In this document: piece after piece, positions 45,895 through 56,778 of the stretch
How positions within the stretch are numbered: position 1 is the stretch's first letter
Layout of the letters: every line of letters starts with the position of its first letter
Origin: Suillus spraguei
Taxonomy: Eukaryota > Basidiomycota > Agaricomycetes > Boletales > Suillaceae
DNA length: 64,000 nucleotides
Reading direction: 5' to 3'
Assembly: GCA_016800925.1 (NCBI GenBank)
Contig: JABCPU010000146.1
Span: 90,364 to 154,363 of the forward strand
Position numbers and translations under genes: made by a program
Notes under the pieces: model-generated
What the model was told of the DNA's origin: nothing
Databases searched by the model: none
The model's input: only the letters and a program-made list of their open reading frames with translations

Positions 45895-47290
45895 TTGAAT
45901 TATGTCTTGCTCAGTGCTGCAGGTGAGCATGGAGGATGTGAGGTCAATGACAGCACCAACGTGCTCAGTGTGAGATGGAACTTCGGAATTTTTCAAACTC
46001 TGACAAAAAGTGTGTCACATATGCATGAAATGGATGGGAGGTTTGATCCCCTTGACTCCTGCCCTACTGAAACTATGCCTCGTCCATCTACATGCCAAGA
46101 ACTCCTTGATATCATTGATCAGGCCACACTTTCATTGGCCAAGCTACAGTACCAGGACATCCTGGACGATTGGTTCGACCTTGAGAGCGATTCTGACTCT
46201 GACTCCGAGAATTCACTTTCTAGCACTTCAGATGATGATGACACCATCAGTCTATCCTTTAGCTCCCTCTGGAGGATGTCGCTCAATGGGCAGGTGTGAG
46301 TGTTGGGTCTGTGGTTAATTGCACTAATTGTGTGATGATTGCGGTGCTTGATGCCCATGATCATTTTATCTGTGTTACAGTTGTACGTACCCCTATTCAT
46401 TTTCCCTTTATCTTCTTACTTGTATATCATGTCACATGACTTGACTCATATGCTCAACGCATCTGTACAATACATGCCTTCCTTATTAGGATACGCAGTT
46501 ACATTCTCACAGTTACCTGGTCTGTGCGCACATATCTACCTATATAAGCACAGTGTACTTGTAGTAGATTCTTTACTTTAATCTTACTGGGTTTTACCTG
46601 GAATCTCCTTCACTTAGGTCTCCAACCTAAGTCGTCCTTGAATCGTCTCTAAGTCTAAGCACTCCTTAGTCTCTATTCTTGTAAGAACCTCTTGGACTTA
46701 TCCTTGAGGCCAGACCCTTGATCATACTCGGAACACGTTCCTTGTACTTTCACCTTGCCCTCTTGTGGGCATTGTAAGAAGCTCCCAGCAGACCGTCTGT
46801 GTCTTTTCACTGTCACTGGTGATGCCACCCCAGTTCGTAACAATCTGCTTCCCAGCAGCTAATTCTGAGGATGTTGACCTGGCTTGTAAATTTGCCGAGT
46901 CACATACTTGTCCTGAGTGGAAGGGTGGCTTTTGGCCATTGATGGCTCAACCATGAATCTTTTCACCAAACCGGGCTATTATGGGGAGACATTTTATGAT
47001 AGGAAATCCAGGTATTCCCTGGGCTGTCAGGGATTTTTTTTTCCCCGTTCATATTCAAAAAATTGATTTAATTTTAGGCTGTCATCTTGCCCCACAACCT
47101 CCTTATTGTTGATTATTCCCTTAGTCATCCTGGGAGTGTCCATGATGCATTCACTTTCTGATCTACTCACCTCTATGAAGAGCATGCTAACCTTCTGCCT
47201 GATGGTCATTTGGTTTGGGCAGATAGGAGCCCCTTCAGTGACAAACTCCATACTATATGGGTCACCCGACCCACATAATAACAGACATCT
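45895..47290 (+). pseudogene. PIF/Harbinger-like transposase remnant, interrupted by a solo LTR
   Basis: The N-terminal part (RPSTCQELLDIIDQATLSLA at about 46085, then an acidic DSDSDSENS run) resembles the start of HARBI1-type genes. After the LTR (46373-46842), DDE_4 motifs appear: AIDGSTMNLF (first Asp), KPGYYGETFYDRKSRYSLGC (46935-47030), a likely 70-bp intron with a damaged donor, then LLIVDYSLSHPGSVHDAFTF, a TGA, and STHLYEEHANLLPDGHLVWA (47110-47240). The TGA stands where the family has Arg (CGA), a C-to-T change. The C-terminus after TIWVTRPT is missing. Upstream, 45450-45894 shows no convincing gene. Confidence 0.8.
46373..46842 (+). mobile_element. family A solo LTR, TSD ATCTG
   Basis: A 470-bp LTR in sense orientation, TGTTACAGTTGTACG to AGTTCGTAACA, with ATCTG at 46368-46372 and 46843-46847. 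TATA-like box CTATATAAGC at about 46540. Confidence 0.96.
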
Positions 47291-47394
47291 ACCAAAAATG
47301 TGTGGATCAAAGTTCACATATTACAGTGAACTATCTCCGTATTATACGAGTGAACGGACGTGCATAATATCCCGTATGATACGGGCCAGCGGAC

Positions 47395-47815
47395 CATGGG
47401 CCCATGGTAGAAATATCCTCGTTGATGACGGATGGGCCGGGAGGAATATTATTCCCGATGACAGCGGGTGGGCCCATGCAAGGAATATGTAGAGTAGATG
47501 AGTGGGCCGATGTACATGAATATCCGGTAGACGGATGGGCCGAGGTAGTTGGATATCATGTAGATGGGTGTATCAAGGTAGATGTGTATCAAATAGACAG
47601 GTATGTGAAGGGTACTTGTTATCACATACACGGGTGGGCCCAGACACATATTAAATTAGACGGGTATTAGACGGGTGAGCCGAGAGTGTTATATAAATAT
47701 TTATTAGACGGGTGGGCCGAGGGTGTTGTACAGTATATTATATTAGACGGGTGGGCCGAGGGTGGTATAAAATATAGACGGGTGGGCCCATGTGTATGAT
47801 AATGGTAGACATGAC
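47395..47815 (+). repeat. degenerate ~40-bp minisatellite (TAGACGGGTGGGCC)
   Basis: About ten irregular units built on AGACGGGTGGGCCGAGGGTG separated by AT-rich spacers of 15-35 bases. Later units (47650-47800) are the best conserved. No coding signal. Confidence 0.85.
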
Positions 47816-47880
47816 GGAGCTGAGGGAGTTGCATATCATCTGAATCAGAGGAGGTAATAAATCACAGTTACTGAGTTCCC

Positions 47881-48355
47881 GGAGCAGCAGGTGCTGTCTT
47901 GACATGGCCTTTTGTGACGCTTAGGTTGTCTTGTAGAATGTGGAAACTGGGGTGCGAGGCTTGTGTTGCCCTACAAGACACCCAGCTCCGACCCCCGAAA
48001 ATCAGATGAAGCATACCAAGTTCCGAGTTCCGAGACCCGGGTCTCGACACATAATTCAGTCAATAAGAGACACCCAGTTCCGACCCCCGAAATTTGAGTG
48101 AAGCATACCAAGTTCCAGGAGCAGCAAGTGATGTCTTGAAATGGCCTTTATGGCGCTTAGGTTATCTTGTAGAATGTGGAAAGCGGGGTGCGAGGCTTGT
48201 GTTGCCCTACAAGACACCCAGTTCTGACCCCCAAAAATCAGATGAAGCATACCAAGTTCCGAGTTCCGAGACCCGGGTCTCGACACATAATTCAGTCAAT
48301 ACGAGACACCCAGTTCCGACCCCCGAAATTTGAGTGAAGCATACCAAGTTCCGGA
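47881..48355 (+). repeat. 237-bp tandem duplication
   Basis: Two units, starting at 47881 and 48118 (GGAGCAGCA(A/G)GTG), about 93% alike. Each holds two shorter sub-blocks beginning GACACCCAG(C/T)TCCGACCCC, and ends in CCGAGTTCCGAGACCCGGG, which resembles the satellite words of the arrays further right. Confidence 0.88.
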
Positions 48356-48566
48356 GTTCCGAACCCGGGTCTGGACAAATGAATATCAGATATCCAGCAC
48401 ACTTCCAATCATCTGGTATTTCATTGAGCAATGGATGATAATACAGCTTTGAAAGCCAACATCATCCAAGGTTCCCTTATCTGATCCTCGCTATCTCCAC
48501 CCCCTTTAACACCAAAGTCTGGACATCCAGCATTCAGCGTCTGATTTCCCAATATCAACTTGCAAC

Positions 48567-49873
48567 ATGAACACTTCTTCCATGTCCACTTGTGACATAA
48601 AAATCTGGCGCACTTGGGCCCTGGCCATCACTCATGAAGCAGGGGCATATACCGAACAAAAATTCAATGCAGAGAAGACTGGAGGAGAACCGGTTATACC
48701 TTCTCCGAACCTGGACACTGATCTGGTGATGGCGTGCGATCGCTTGGCTGATGTACTCATAAAGGCATATAAAAATCCCAGTGGGTCTTCCTGCAGATGT
48801 TGAAAATGTGTTTGATCATTCAAATTCCTTCATGATAGTTAAGATACAGATTGATATTGCAAGATATAGCAAATTGATATCCCCAAAGAACACTGGGCAT
48901 AATGAGGAGAAAGAGGAGAAGTTGCTTGAGAGGTGTCCTCCTGGCCATGAGGGCACAAAGGTGGTGGACAAACCTGCCACAATTATCGATGTTTCCGGTA
49001 CCATCATCGCATGGTACCTTCCGGACGCCCTGACCGAGACCACCCAGGTGCGTAATGTGTAGATTGTTACTCAATGGATATTGAATATCAAATGGTACCT
49101 ACAGAAGGAAATCAGGGCGGCCACCGATTTGCTGGGTCCAAGCCTCGAAAAAAGTGTAAAGGCTGATGGCAATTGGCGATATAATCAAGAATGGTTCAAA
49201 CAGGGCTCGGAAAATGTTGGGTCAACTCCCGGATGCATCAATTTATCTCCGGCATGGTTTCAACAGGGCCACGAGGTAGGATGTGATGAGATGGTGATTT
49301 CTGGAGTCAAACTCACCAATCCCATAGAATCTGTCAGATCCGGAGGTATCCGCATCATTGAAGGGACCCTCCTCCGAGAATATCCTGAAAGCTATTGCAA
49401 GGCCGGCAGCCATCGCATCGGCGGCACTCAGGGTCATGCATCCTCAGCAGTATTTTGCAGGGTTACGAGCCTTGTCACACCTCGGAGATAAGGCAGTGAG
49501 CAAGGAACTGCCACAGATGCCAGAGACCCTGCAGTACTGGGCATCCGTGTTTAACAGCCTCTCCATCATTTCCAATCGGGAAACCCCCAATCATCGAGAC
49601 CATTTATCGATTCCTGAATGCTTCGATATTCTCACCACCGTGGGGAACTATTCTAATGCTCGGATGAGTATGCCAAGCCTTCAGCTGGAATTCAGGTATG
49701 ATTCCGGCTGTATGATTGCATTTTCGGGAAGAATTGTGAGACATGGTGTTGATGGAGGGGAAGGGGATCGGATTGCTTGGGCATGGTATATGAGGGATTC
49801 TGTGCACATTTATGCCGGGGTTCCCTCATGTGGATGGGCTATGGTCGAAGGCCACATACTAAGCACGGTGTGA
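48567..49873 (+). CDS. TET/JBP-like 2-oxoglutarate/Fe(II) dioxygenase
   Basis: Fungal member of the TET/JBP family, whose relatives oxidise 5-methylcytosine or thymine in DNA using 2-oxoglutarate, O2 and Fe(II). N-terminal part from ATG 48567 (KIWRTWALAITHEAG; FDHSNSFMIVKIQ; PATIIDVSGTIIAWYLPDAL), then KSVKADGNWRYNQEW and NLSPAWFQQGHE, and the double-stranded beta-helix core: NRETPNHRDH (HxD iron ligands, 49592-49600), ILTTVGNYSNARMSMPSL, IVRHGVDGGEGDRIAW (distal His 49742-49744; Arg 49769-49771 for 2-oxoglutarate), YMRDSVH. All ligands are present. An intron joins TETTQ to KEIRAATD (49050-49108); another lies at about 49277-49337. Near 48779 one base shifts the frame between AYKNP and VGLPADVENV, either a small intron I cannot resolve or a real lesion. 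Next to a KDZ element, as reported for fungal TET/JBP genes. Confidence 0.82.
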
Positions 49874-49954
49874 AAGATCAAAGAAGTTGACAGAGTTGTG
49901 ACCCATGTTAGTAGCAACACACGAATACCATGTACCAATTAGAGCATCAACAGT

Positions 49955-51780
49955 TCTGGAACTCAAGTCGGAAGTCGAGTTCCATGAATTGAGTCCCTAA
50001 CTCTGTGTATCTCGGGACTCGGGACTCGATCCTCGAAATTAGGGACTCAATGATCGATAGTCCGAATTCAGGCTTCACGCTCGGGACTCAGGAAAGTGTG
50101 AGGCAACAGACTTTGATCCACACATTGTGACTGCCGAACACCGAACACCGGCAGCCGGCACTCGGGACTCAGGACTGACACCAATGTGAAAAATATGAAT
50201 TCACATATAGTGAGTGCCAAATCCCAAACTCAGGCAGCCGGAGCTCGGGACTCGGGACTCAGAACAATGTGAAAGATGTGAATTCACATATCATAAATGA
50301 CGAACTCCAAATCCCGGCAGCCGGGACTCGGGACTCGGGACTCAGAATAATGTGCAAGTCATTGATCCACACATGTTGAGGGCCGAACTCCGAGCCCGGC
50401 AGCCAGCGGTCGGAACTTGGGACTCAGAAGAACGAGAAAGATATTGATTCCTACATGTAAAGTGCCGAACGCCGAATGCCGAACCCTGTGAAAGATACTG
50501 ATTCCCACATATCAAGTGGCGAACCCGGAACCCTGGCAGCCGGAACTCGGGACTCGGGACACACAACATTGTGAATGATATTGATGCACACATGTTAAGT
50601 GCCGAACGCCGACTGCCGAGCCCCGGCACCCGGAACTCGGCACTCGGCACTCACAACAATCCACACATGTTGAGTGCCGAACCCCGAACTCCGGCAGCCG
50701 GAACTCGGGACTCACAACATTGTGAAAGATAGTGATTCCCATATGTAAAGTGCCTAACCCCGAACCCCGGCAGCCGGAACTCGGGACTCGGGACACACAA
50801 CATTGTGAATGATATTGATGCACACATGTTAAGTCCCGAACGCCGACTGCCGAGGTCCGGCACCCGGAACTCGGCACTCGGCACTCAGAATAATCCACAC
50901 ATGTTGAGTGCCGAACCCCGAACTCCGGCAGCCGGAACTCGGGACACACAACATTGTGAATGATATTGATGCACACATGTTAAGTCCCGAACGCCGACTG
51001 CCGAGGTCCGGCACCCGGAACTCGGCACTCGGCACTCAGAATAATCCACACATGTTGAGTGCCGAACCCCGAACTCCGGCAGCCGGAACTCGGGACACAC
51101 AACATTGTGAATGATATTGATGCACACATGTTAAGTCCCGAACGCCGACTGCCGAGGTCCGGCACCCGGAACTCGGCACTCGGCACTCAGAATAATCCAC
51201 ACATGTTGAGTGCCGAACCCCGAACTCCGGCAGCCGGAACTCGGGACTCACAACATTGTGAATGATATTGATGCACACATGTTAAGTGCCGAACGCCGAC
51301 TGCCGAGCCCCGGCACCCGGAACTCGGCACTCGGCACTCAGAATAATCCACACATGTTGAGTGCCGAACCCCGAACTCCGGCAGCCGGAACTCGGGACTC
51401 ACAACATTGTGAAAGATAGTGATTCCCATATGTAAAGTGCCTAACCCCGAACCCCGGCAGCCGGAACTCGGGACTCGGGACACACAACATTGTGAATGAT
51501 ATTGATGCACACATGTTAAGTCCCGAACGCCGACTGCCGAGCCCCGGGACCCGGAACTCGGCACTCGGCACTCAGAATAATCCACACATGTTGGGTGCCG
51601 AACCCCGAACTCCGGCAGCCGGGACTCGGGACTCGGGACTCACAACATTGTGAATGATATGGATGCACACATGTGAAGTGCCGAACGCCGACTGCCGAGG
51701 CCCGGGACCCGGAACTCGGGACTCGGGACTCAGAATAATGTGAAAGTTATTGATCCACATATGTTGACTGCCGAACCCCG
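49955..51780 (+). repeat. left CpG-rich satellite array (75-bp monomers, 151-bp higher-order unit)
   Basis: Monomers of about 70-80 bp carry GTGCCGAACCCCGAACTCCG, CCGGAACTCGGGACTC and an AT-rich linker (ACATTGTGAA(A/T)GATA, CACATGTT). From about 50685 to 51600 two monomer types alternate (CGGCAGCCGG and CGGCACCCGG) in a 151-bp higher-order unit; segments starting at 50885, 51036 and 51187 are almost identical. The array decays to both sides (49955-50480; 51600-52080). It is dense in CpG, about 12-15 per higher-order unit. Open frames across it are by-products of the period. Confidence 0.93.
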
Positions 51781-52131
51781 CACTGTCGCACAGATATCTA
51801 TTTCGTCTCGACCCTTGATTGCTGAACCCCAAACCATGAAAACCGGTAGTCCACAATTGTGGGGTTCGGGGTTCGGTACCTAAGATTCGTGACTCGCCAC
51901 TCAGAAATATGTGAGGCAATCTTGCCATTTGGAAGTCGAGTCCCATGAATTAAGTCCCAAACTCTAAGTACCATTGCACTCAGGCATTCGCCACTCAGCA
52001 TTTGGGATTTAGGACTCTACACCCGGATCTTGACATCCAGTCCTCAAAATCCGGAACAAAATATTCGGGAGTCAAGACAATCATTTGGACGGAATAAAAT
52101 ATTTTACATCATGTATGAAATGAAGACCATT

Positions 52132-52934
52132 CTAATCTAAACACAGTGAAGAGGACTCCACTCCCCTGCCTCTCTTCAATCTCTGTAGCATGTCAGTGTA
52201 CATCTTCACCTCTGCCATCTTCTCATGGATACCCTCATCTTGCTCCTCCATCAATGCTACCAGGCGTGCTCGAATCATCTTAAGTCCCATCACTGATGGG
52301 CCTGATGAGTCATTTACCTCCTCAGGAAGAACCAAGCCATCATCCTCAACTCCATTTACCATCCAATGCTGGTAGTGAACGACACAGGACCTCATGATCT
52401 GACCCCATTGCCATGGTTCATTCGGAATTTCGGTGTGTCCCATCCACCATGGAGTATCATAGCTGGGAATAATCCGGGATGGATGTCCCGGAGCTGCGAC
52501 ATCATCAAACTGACACAGGTGGGATGAAAAGATGTGGTCTGGAACAGTGTTCCAGGTGAGCATGGGATACAATGTCAGGACATGAGCGACGGGGCTTGGA
52601 ACAACAGAAACGATGTTCCTTGCAGCTGAGTACTGCAGGAGTGGCGTAACAAATGTCTGTTGGAAATCTCAGCATTGCCCAAAAAAGTCAGCCGGTCATC
52701 CGGTCATCAGTCACTTACATTGATTTCCCATTGCACCCCGGCTTTAAAGTACATGATCCGGGCAGAAGAGGGAGGGTTGTTAGCAGCCTCCATCTGATAT
52801 TGAGAGATACATGCGCGGATGCGCGATGCAGCCATATTCAAAGTACAAGAAATATCTTGAAGGTTCAGCTTCATGGGTTGCCAGTGATGTCCAGTATTTG
52901 GAGTGCCAGATGTGGATGCAGGAGTTTCAGGCAT
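52132..52934 (-). CDS. small gene of unknown function downstream of KDZ 2
   Basis: Two exons on minus: ATG 52934 to 52716 (ending GVQWEIN), a ~63-bp intron (GTAAGT to CCAACAG), then about 52652 to TAG at 52132 (from TFVTPLLQYSAARN). About 245 aa. The first exon has a Pro/Thr-rich start and an amphipathic stretch (ISCTLNMAASRIRACIS); the second ends in a predicted coiled coil (ARLVALMEEQDEGIHEKMAE) with a basic tail. No domain recognised. Both exons are open and the splice is clean, so it is probably functional. It sits tail-adjacent to the transposase, on the same strand. Confidence 0.65.
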
Positions 52935-53105
52935 GGCTAATGCAAGAGTGTGACGCTGGGAATGACACTGACAGATAGTAAAGAGCTGATGATATGAGTC
53001 ACTGATGGATGGATTAGAAATTCAAACTCCGACATGGGCTGACCCGGACAATTCCCGGGACTCAATGTTTGGGTGTCAAATATGCGTTTCATCAGCAAAA
53101 CAAAT

Positions 53106-56100
53106 TCATTCATGTGCACCATCGATCAACGAGGGCTGCAGGTCTTGAAATGCTGCCTGTGCATCCTGAGCTAGTAAGGAATACATTTGAGACTGCCTTC
53201 CGGCATAGCATGCATGACCCGGAAGTTGTTTCAACAATGATTCCTGCATCCGGGCACCCCATGTGGTTGCCTTCCACAAGAAAAAGTTGCACGTCCAATC
53301 CATCTCTGATTGCACCAATGATATTTCTTCCTTCCATCGATCCCGTAGTGCCTTTGCCCGAAGCCAATGAACTCGGTAAACTTGGGATGGGTCCTGTCAG
53401 CTCACCACGTAATATATCAAGCATGCCCGAACTCACATTCCTCATTCCACGAATTTTCTGGACCCTCCATGTCGACTTCCACTGACCAGAACCAAGCGAG
53501 GGACTCATTTCGCTGACCTCGGGCGTTTGGATCGCCGATGGCAGTGCTGATTTTGAGCTGCTCGCGAAGCAGGGGTTTGTATTTCTGAAGCTGGTCTGGC
53601 CCCGGCTCAAGTTGTATCATTTGCTTCCTGGTTTTTGTATATATACTGGCATGTAGGGATACTGCCTGCTGCACTGATGTCACCTGGGACCACGCTCGAG
53701 TTTTTAGGGCTTGAGATTTGGCTTGCCTAACTGTTGTTCGGAACAGGATAGCCTTGTTGCACAAGTGAATGCGGAGATTGTGCAGGGCATCATTGGCCTG
53801 CCCTTCACGAAGGGACATCTCCAACGGAATCAGATCCTCTGCCATACAGCGTCTGCAATGTTCAACCCCGAGGTTTGATGGCAATGGAATTATGGTGAGC
53901 TCAGGGGAGTTTGTCCATGCATCAGATGTCTCGGTGAAATCCGCCGGGTCATCATCGATATCGTCAAGAATATCTATGTTCAAGTCGTCAGGATCGTCAT
54001 CTGCATCAAATCCCTCTCCCAGATGCGTAAGAGCAGACCGAGTGAATTCATCTATCTGGCCTTGAATACGATCGCGTTGCCGGGCGATATCTAATCTCTG
54101 TGTCTCCGTCGATCGTCTTCCAATTCTGCGGACCTCGATGAGCAATGCAATTTGAGCCTCTTCAATTGCCAACCCAATGGATATCCATGTTGCCACAGAT
54201 CTGCGAGAGGGTGCTGCATGACGGGCATTACCCGCTTCTAGTAGTCTAAGCTCGATCTCCTTTTTGCTTGGTGCTAAGTGAAAAATGAATGCGGAGCTCC
54301 ACGGAGACAAAGAATGTTAACTTACCCTTCTTGATATTGATTTCATATAAATCCATCGCCGCAGGATCCCTGATTCTCTTGGACTGAGCGACCATCTCGC
54401 TGGCTAACCATTGTGTCTTTAAATTGCCGGGTGCAGCTTCATCAAGTCTGTCGAAAGCCTTGCCACTTTCGGCGATGCCATTCTTCGCCAGCTTGTATTT
54501 CCGGCAAAGAGTCCTTTTCATGCGGATCATCTTGCAGAAATTGGAATCGTTCATCTGATAATCAAGACATTCCTTTCGGTGCGGGGATGACATTCCCCGA
54601 GCGGCAGGGGAAATCAGGTTGAGACGCGCCCATAGGGTCTCCATGATCTCTCCATCAATCCGGCCAATGCCTTCAATAAAATTCGAAGCATATCGGACAT
54701 AGCAACTGTCCTGATGTCCATGCACATGCCACAAACCGATTCCAGGAATGATGGTCAGTTCCGGTACCATGTCAAGGTATCGGCTTCGATCCACCCGAAC
54801 ACGAAAGTGCTTGTTGTATTGACAATTAATGTCATAGAAGGTGACAGCCCTGGTAATGCCTTCCATGTTGTGCTGGGCAGCCTCACAAAGGGCATAGTCC
54901 ATGTTCATTTGTCTGCAAATGATGCATGGTCAACTAGTGAATGTTGAATGGCATGTTTGGCTTGCCTTTCCCCTTTCTGAAAATCAACCATCGAGTGAGG
55001 GACAAAAGCACCCATGCCGGGCGCAGGCAACTCCCCCGATTCCTGTGGACTCGAGCTTGTGCCGCGCCGCATTTGCTTGATTGACCGCCCGGTGATTGTT
55101 GCAGCTCGATTTTTCCACCGTGTCAGCAGCCTCCGCAAGATGCATGTTATACCTGTCCTTTCCGACCATGAATCCAAGCCCATCTGAAAGCCAAACTTCA
55201 TCGAGGGGATTAATGGGATGCAGGTGTTCAGCTTTGAAATTTCCGTCCATCACAAATGACCGGGTGTATTTCCAGCTTGGAGTTCTTATCATCGCCGAGT
55301 TCACTTCGGTATTGAACATGACTCACTCATCAAGTGATTCATCCCCTGACAAAGATACATTAATCCCAGGCTGAGGACATGCCGGGGCAAAATAATGCAA
55401 GATCTCCTGCGTTCGGGATGTCAGAACGATGGCCATAGCCATGCCATTTCATGGTCTTCAACTGCCTCCACTGTCGAGCGACTCTCATGAGCTCTCTGTA
55501 TCGATCCTTTCCACGGCCTGTGTCAACATCATGTCCTTTAGATGAAGCACAAATAGCATTACCGGAACAAGGTGTGGAAACATGCTCGAGGTCATTCGCC
55601 GGAGCTTACTGTAATAGTTCATTGCGGAGGTGCCGCATTCAAGGTTGTCCAATAGAAAATCATCCAGCACTCCGAAGGTAAACACGGTCTTCGGCCTGTT
55701 AAACGATGCAGGGAAAAATCCATGCCGAAACATTTGAATGTCCGGACTCATGGCATTTGGACAATCGCAGCAGCGAACCTCGAGGCGGTGAACTCCGGAC
55801 TTGTCAACGATGACCATGGTGTTTTCCTTCGGCTGGAACTCAGGTCCCGACACAGACGGAAGATCTTCGGGCTCAAGCTGGTCTTCAGGTTCATCTCCTT
55901 CAAACAAATCCCACCTATCTGTGAGCACCGGGACATTGCTTGCCATCATGCCCGAGGTGTATGGTGAGTCCCACATGAGCGAGACAACTCCGCTCGAAGA
56001 ATTGACCATTCCATTGACTGATCCAGTGGAAAGGATTGCAACGATGTTGACTCCTGCAACAGCCCGTGCAATAGAGAGGCTCGCCAAGACAATCTTGACA

Positions 56101-56232
56101 TTTGTAGACCCCATCCTGGTGGCAGATGATGCATCTCCTGTCTTCTGGTGGAGCTTCTCGATCCAGGAGGTGATGCAGATATGATTCCTGCCTTGGCAGC
56201 CATTGCCTGAGGTAGTCATTTTGACTCTGCAT
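53106..56232 (-). CDS. KDZ transposase 2 (nearly intact, one apparent frameshift)
   Basis: KDZ-superfamily transposase. From ATG 56232: CxC2-like zinc region CIICHQDGVYKCQDCLGEPL with YCTGCC; SGVHRLEVRCCDCPN; RPKTVFTFGVLDDFLLDN; after an intron RELMRVARQWRQLK and GDLALFCPACPQPGIN; DGNFKAEHLHPI; GLGFMVGKDRYN; GIGGVACARHGC; NMDYALCEAAQHNMEGI; TFYDINCQY (catalytic Asp); HVHGHQDSCYVRYASNFI; GIGRIDGEIMETLWARLN (catalytic Glu). The C-terminal helical part runs to 53106 (RRSVATWISIGLAIEEAQ, GQANDALHNLR, VYRVHWLRAKALRDRW). A GC-AG intron lies at 54965-54913. One extra T in a T4 run (55006-55009) breaks the frame between ARHGC and VPHSMVDFQKGERQ. The junctions near 55935 and 53440 are not fully resolved. 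Length and motif order are as usual for the family (~1000 aa). Confidence 0.88.
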
Positions 56233-56778
56233 TTTTATATTGAGCTATAGTTTGAATGACACTCCAACATTTAACATGAACTTGCCATGGTTTTTGGGAG
56301 TTGCAATGGCTCAAATGAGCCTTGGTCTTGCTTCGTAAGTATTGTCAGGAAAGTCATCCCAAGGAAGGTGGTGCCTGAACAGGCTGAAGTGTTTGGTGAT
56401 TCTGGGGGAGAGTGAGGCATGGACCTGTAGGCTCGTCGTCTTGTGCTTGCAAGTGGGACCTGAACCCAATCTTTCTACCCTTGCTGCCCCTTGCTTCTAC
56501 CCTGTGGGATTTTTGCAAATGGGGTGCATCTACCTATCTTCATCTTATTTATAATGCTAATGTTGCAGCAAAGCATCTGCTCAGGTGGAATGAATTTTTT
56601 ATTACATTGTGGTGTCATACAGTCCTGCCGACTCATTACAAATTTATGTCCATTTATGGCTTCGGGACCAATATAGCTCAATTAAGCTACTGTTAGCTTT
56701 TGTCAAAGATCAACTTCTGTCAATTCGTTCATTCTTCCACCTTGCTTATCCTCAGCCCATTCTGCAATTTGATTCACC
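56233..56778. promoter_or_regulatory. divergent intergenic region between KDZ 2 and its accessory gene
   Basis: 546 bases separate two start codons pointing away from each other, so it should hold both promoters. No repeat copy and no supported coding frame. A pyrimidine-rich stretch (about 56690-56765) precedes the plus-strand gene. KDZ element 1 has the same divergent layout. Confidence 0.45.

Noticed and set aside
50512..51585. Long minus-strand frames with Cys/Arg-rich repeats in the satellite
   Set aside because: The 151-bp period keeps frames open by chance across monomers. There is no start context, no intron signals and no conservation beyond the DNA repeat.
49955..51780. CRISPR-like array
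   Set aside because: Repeat and 'spacer' parts are both repeated, the unit is too long and the setting is eukaryotic.
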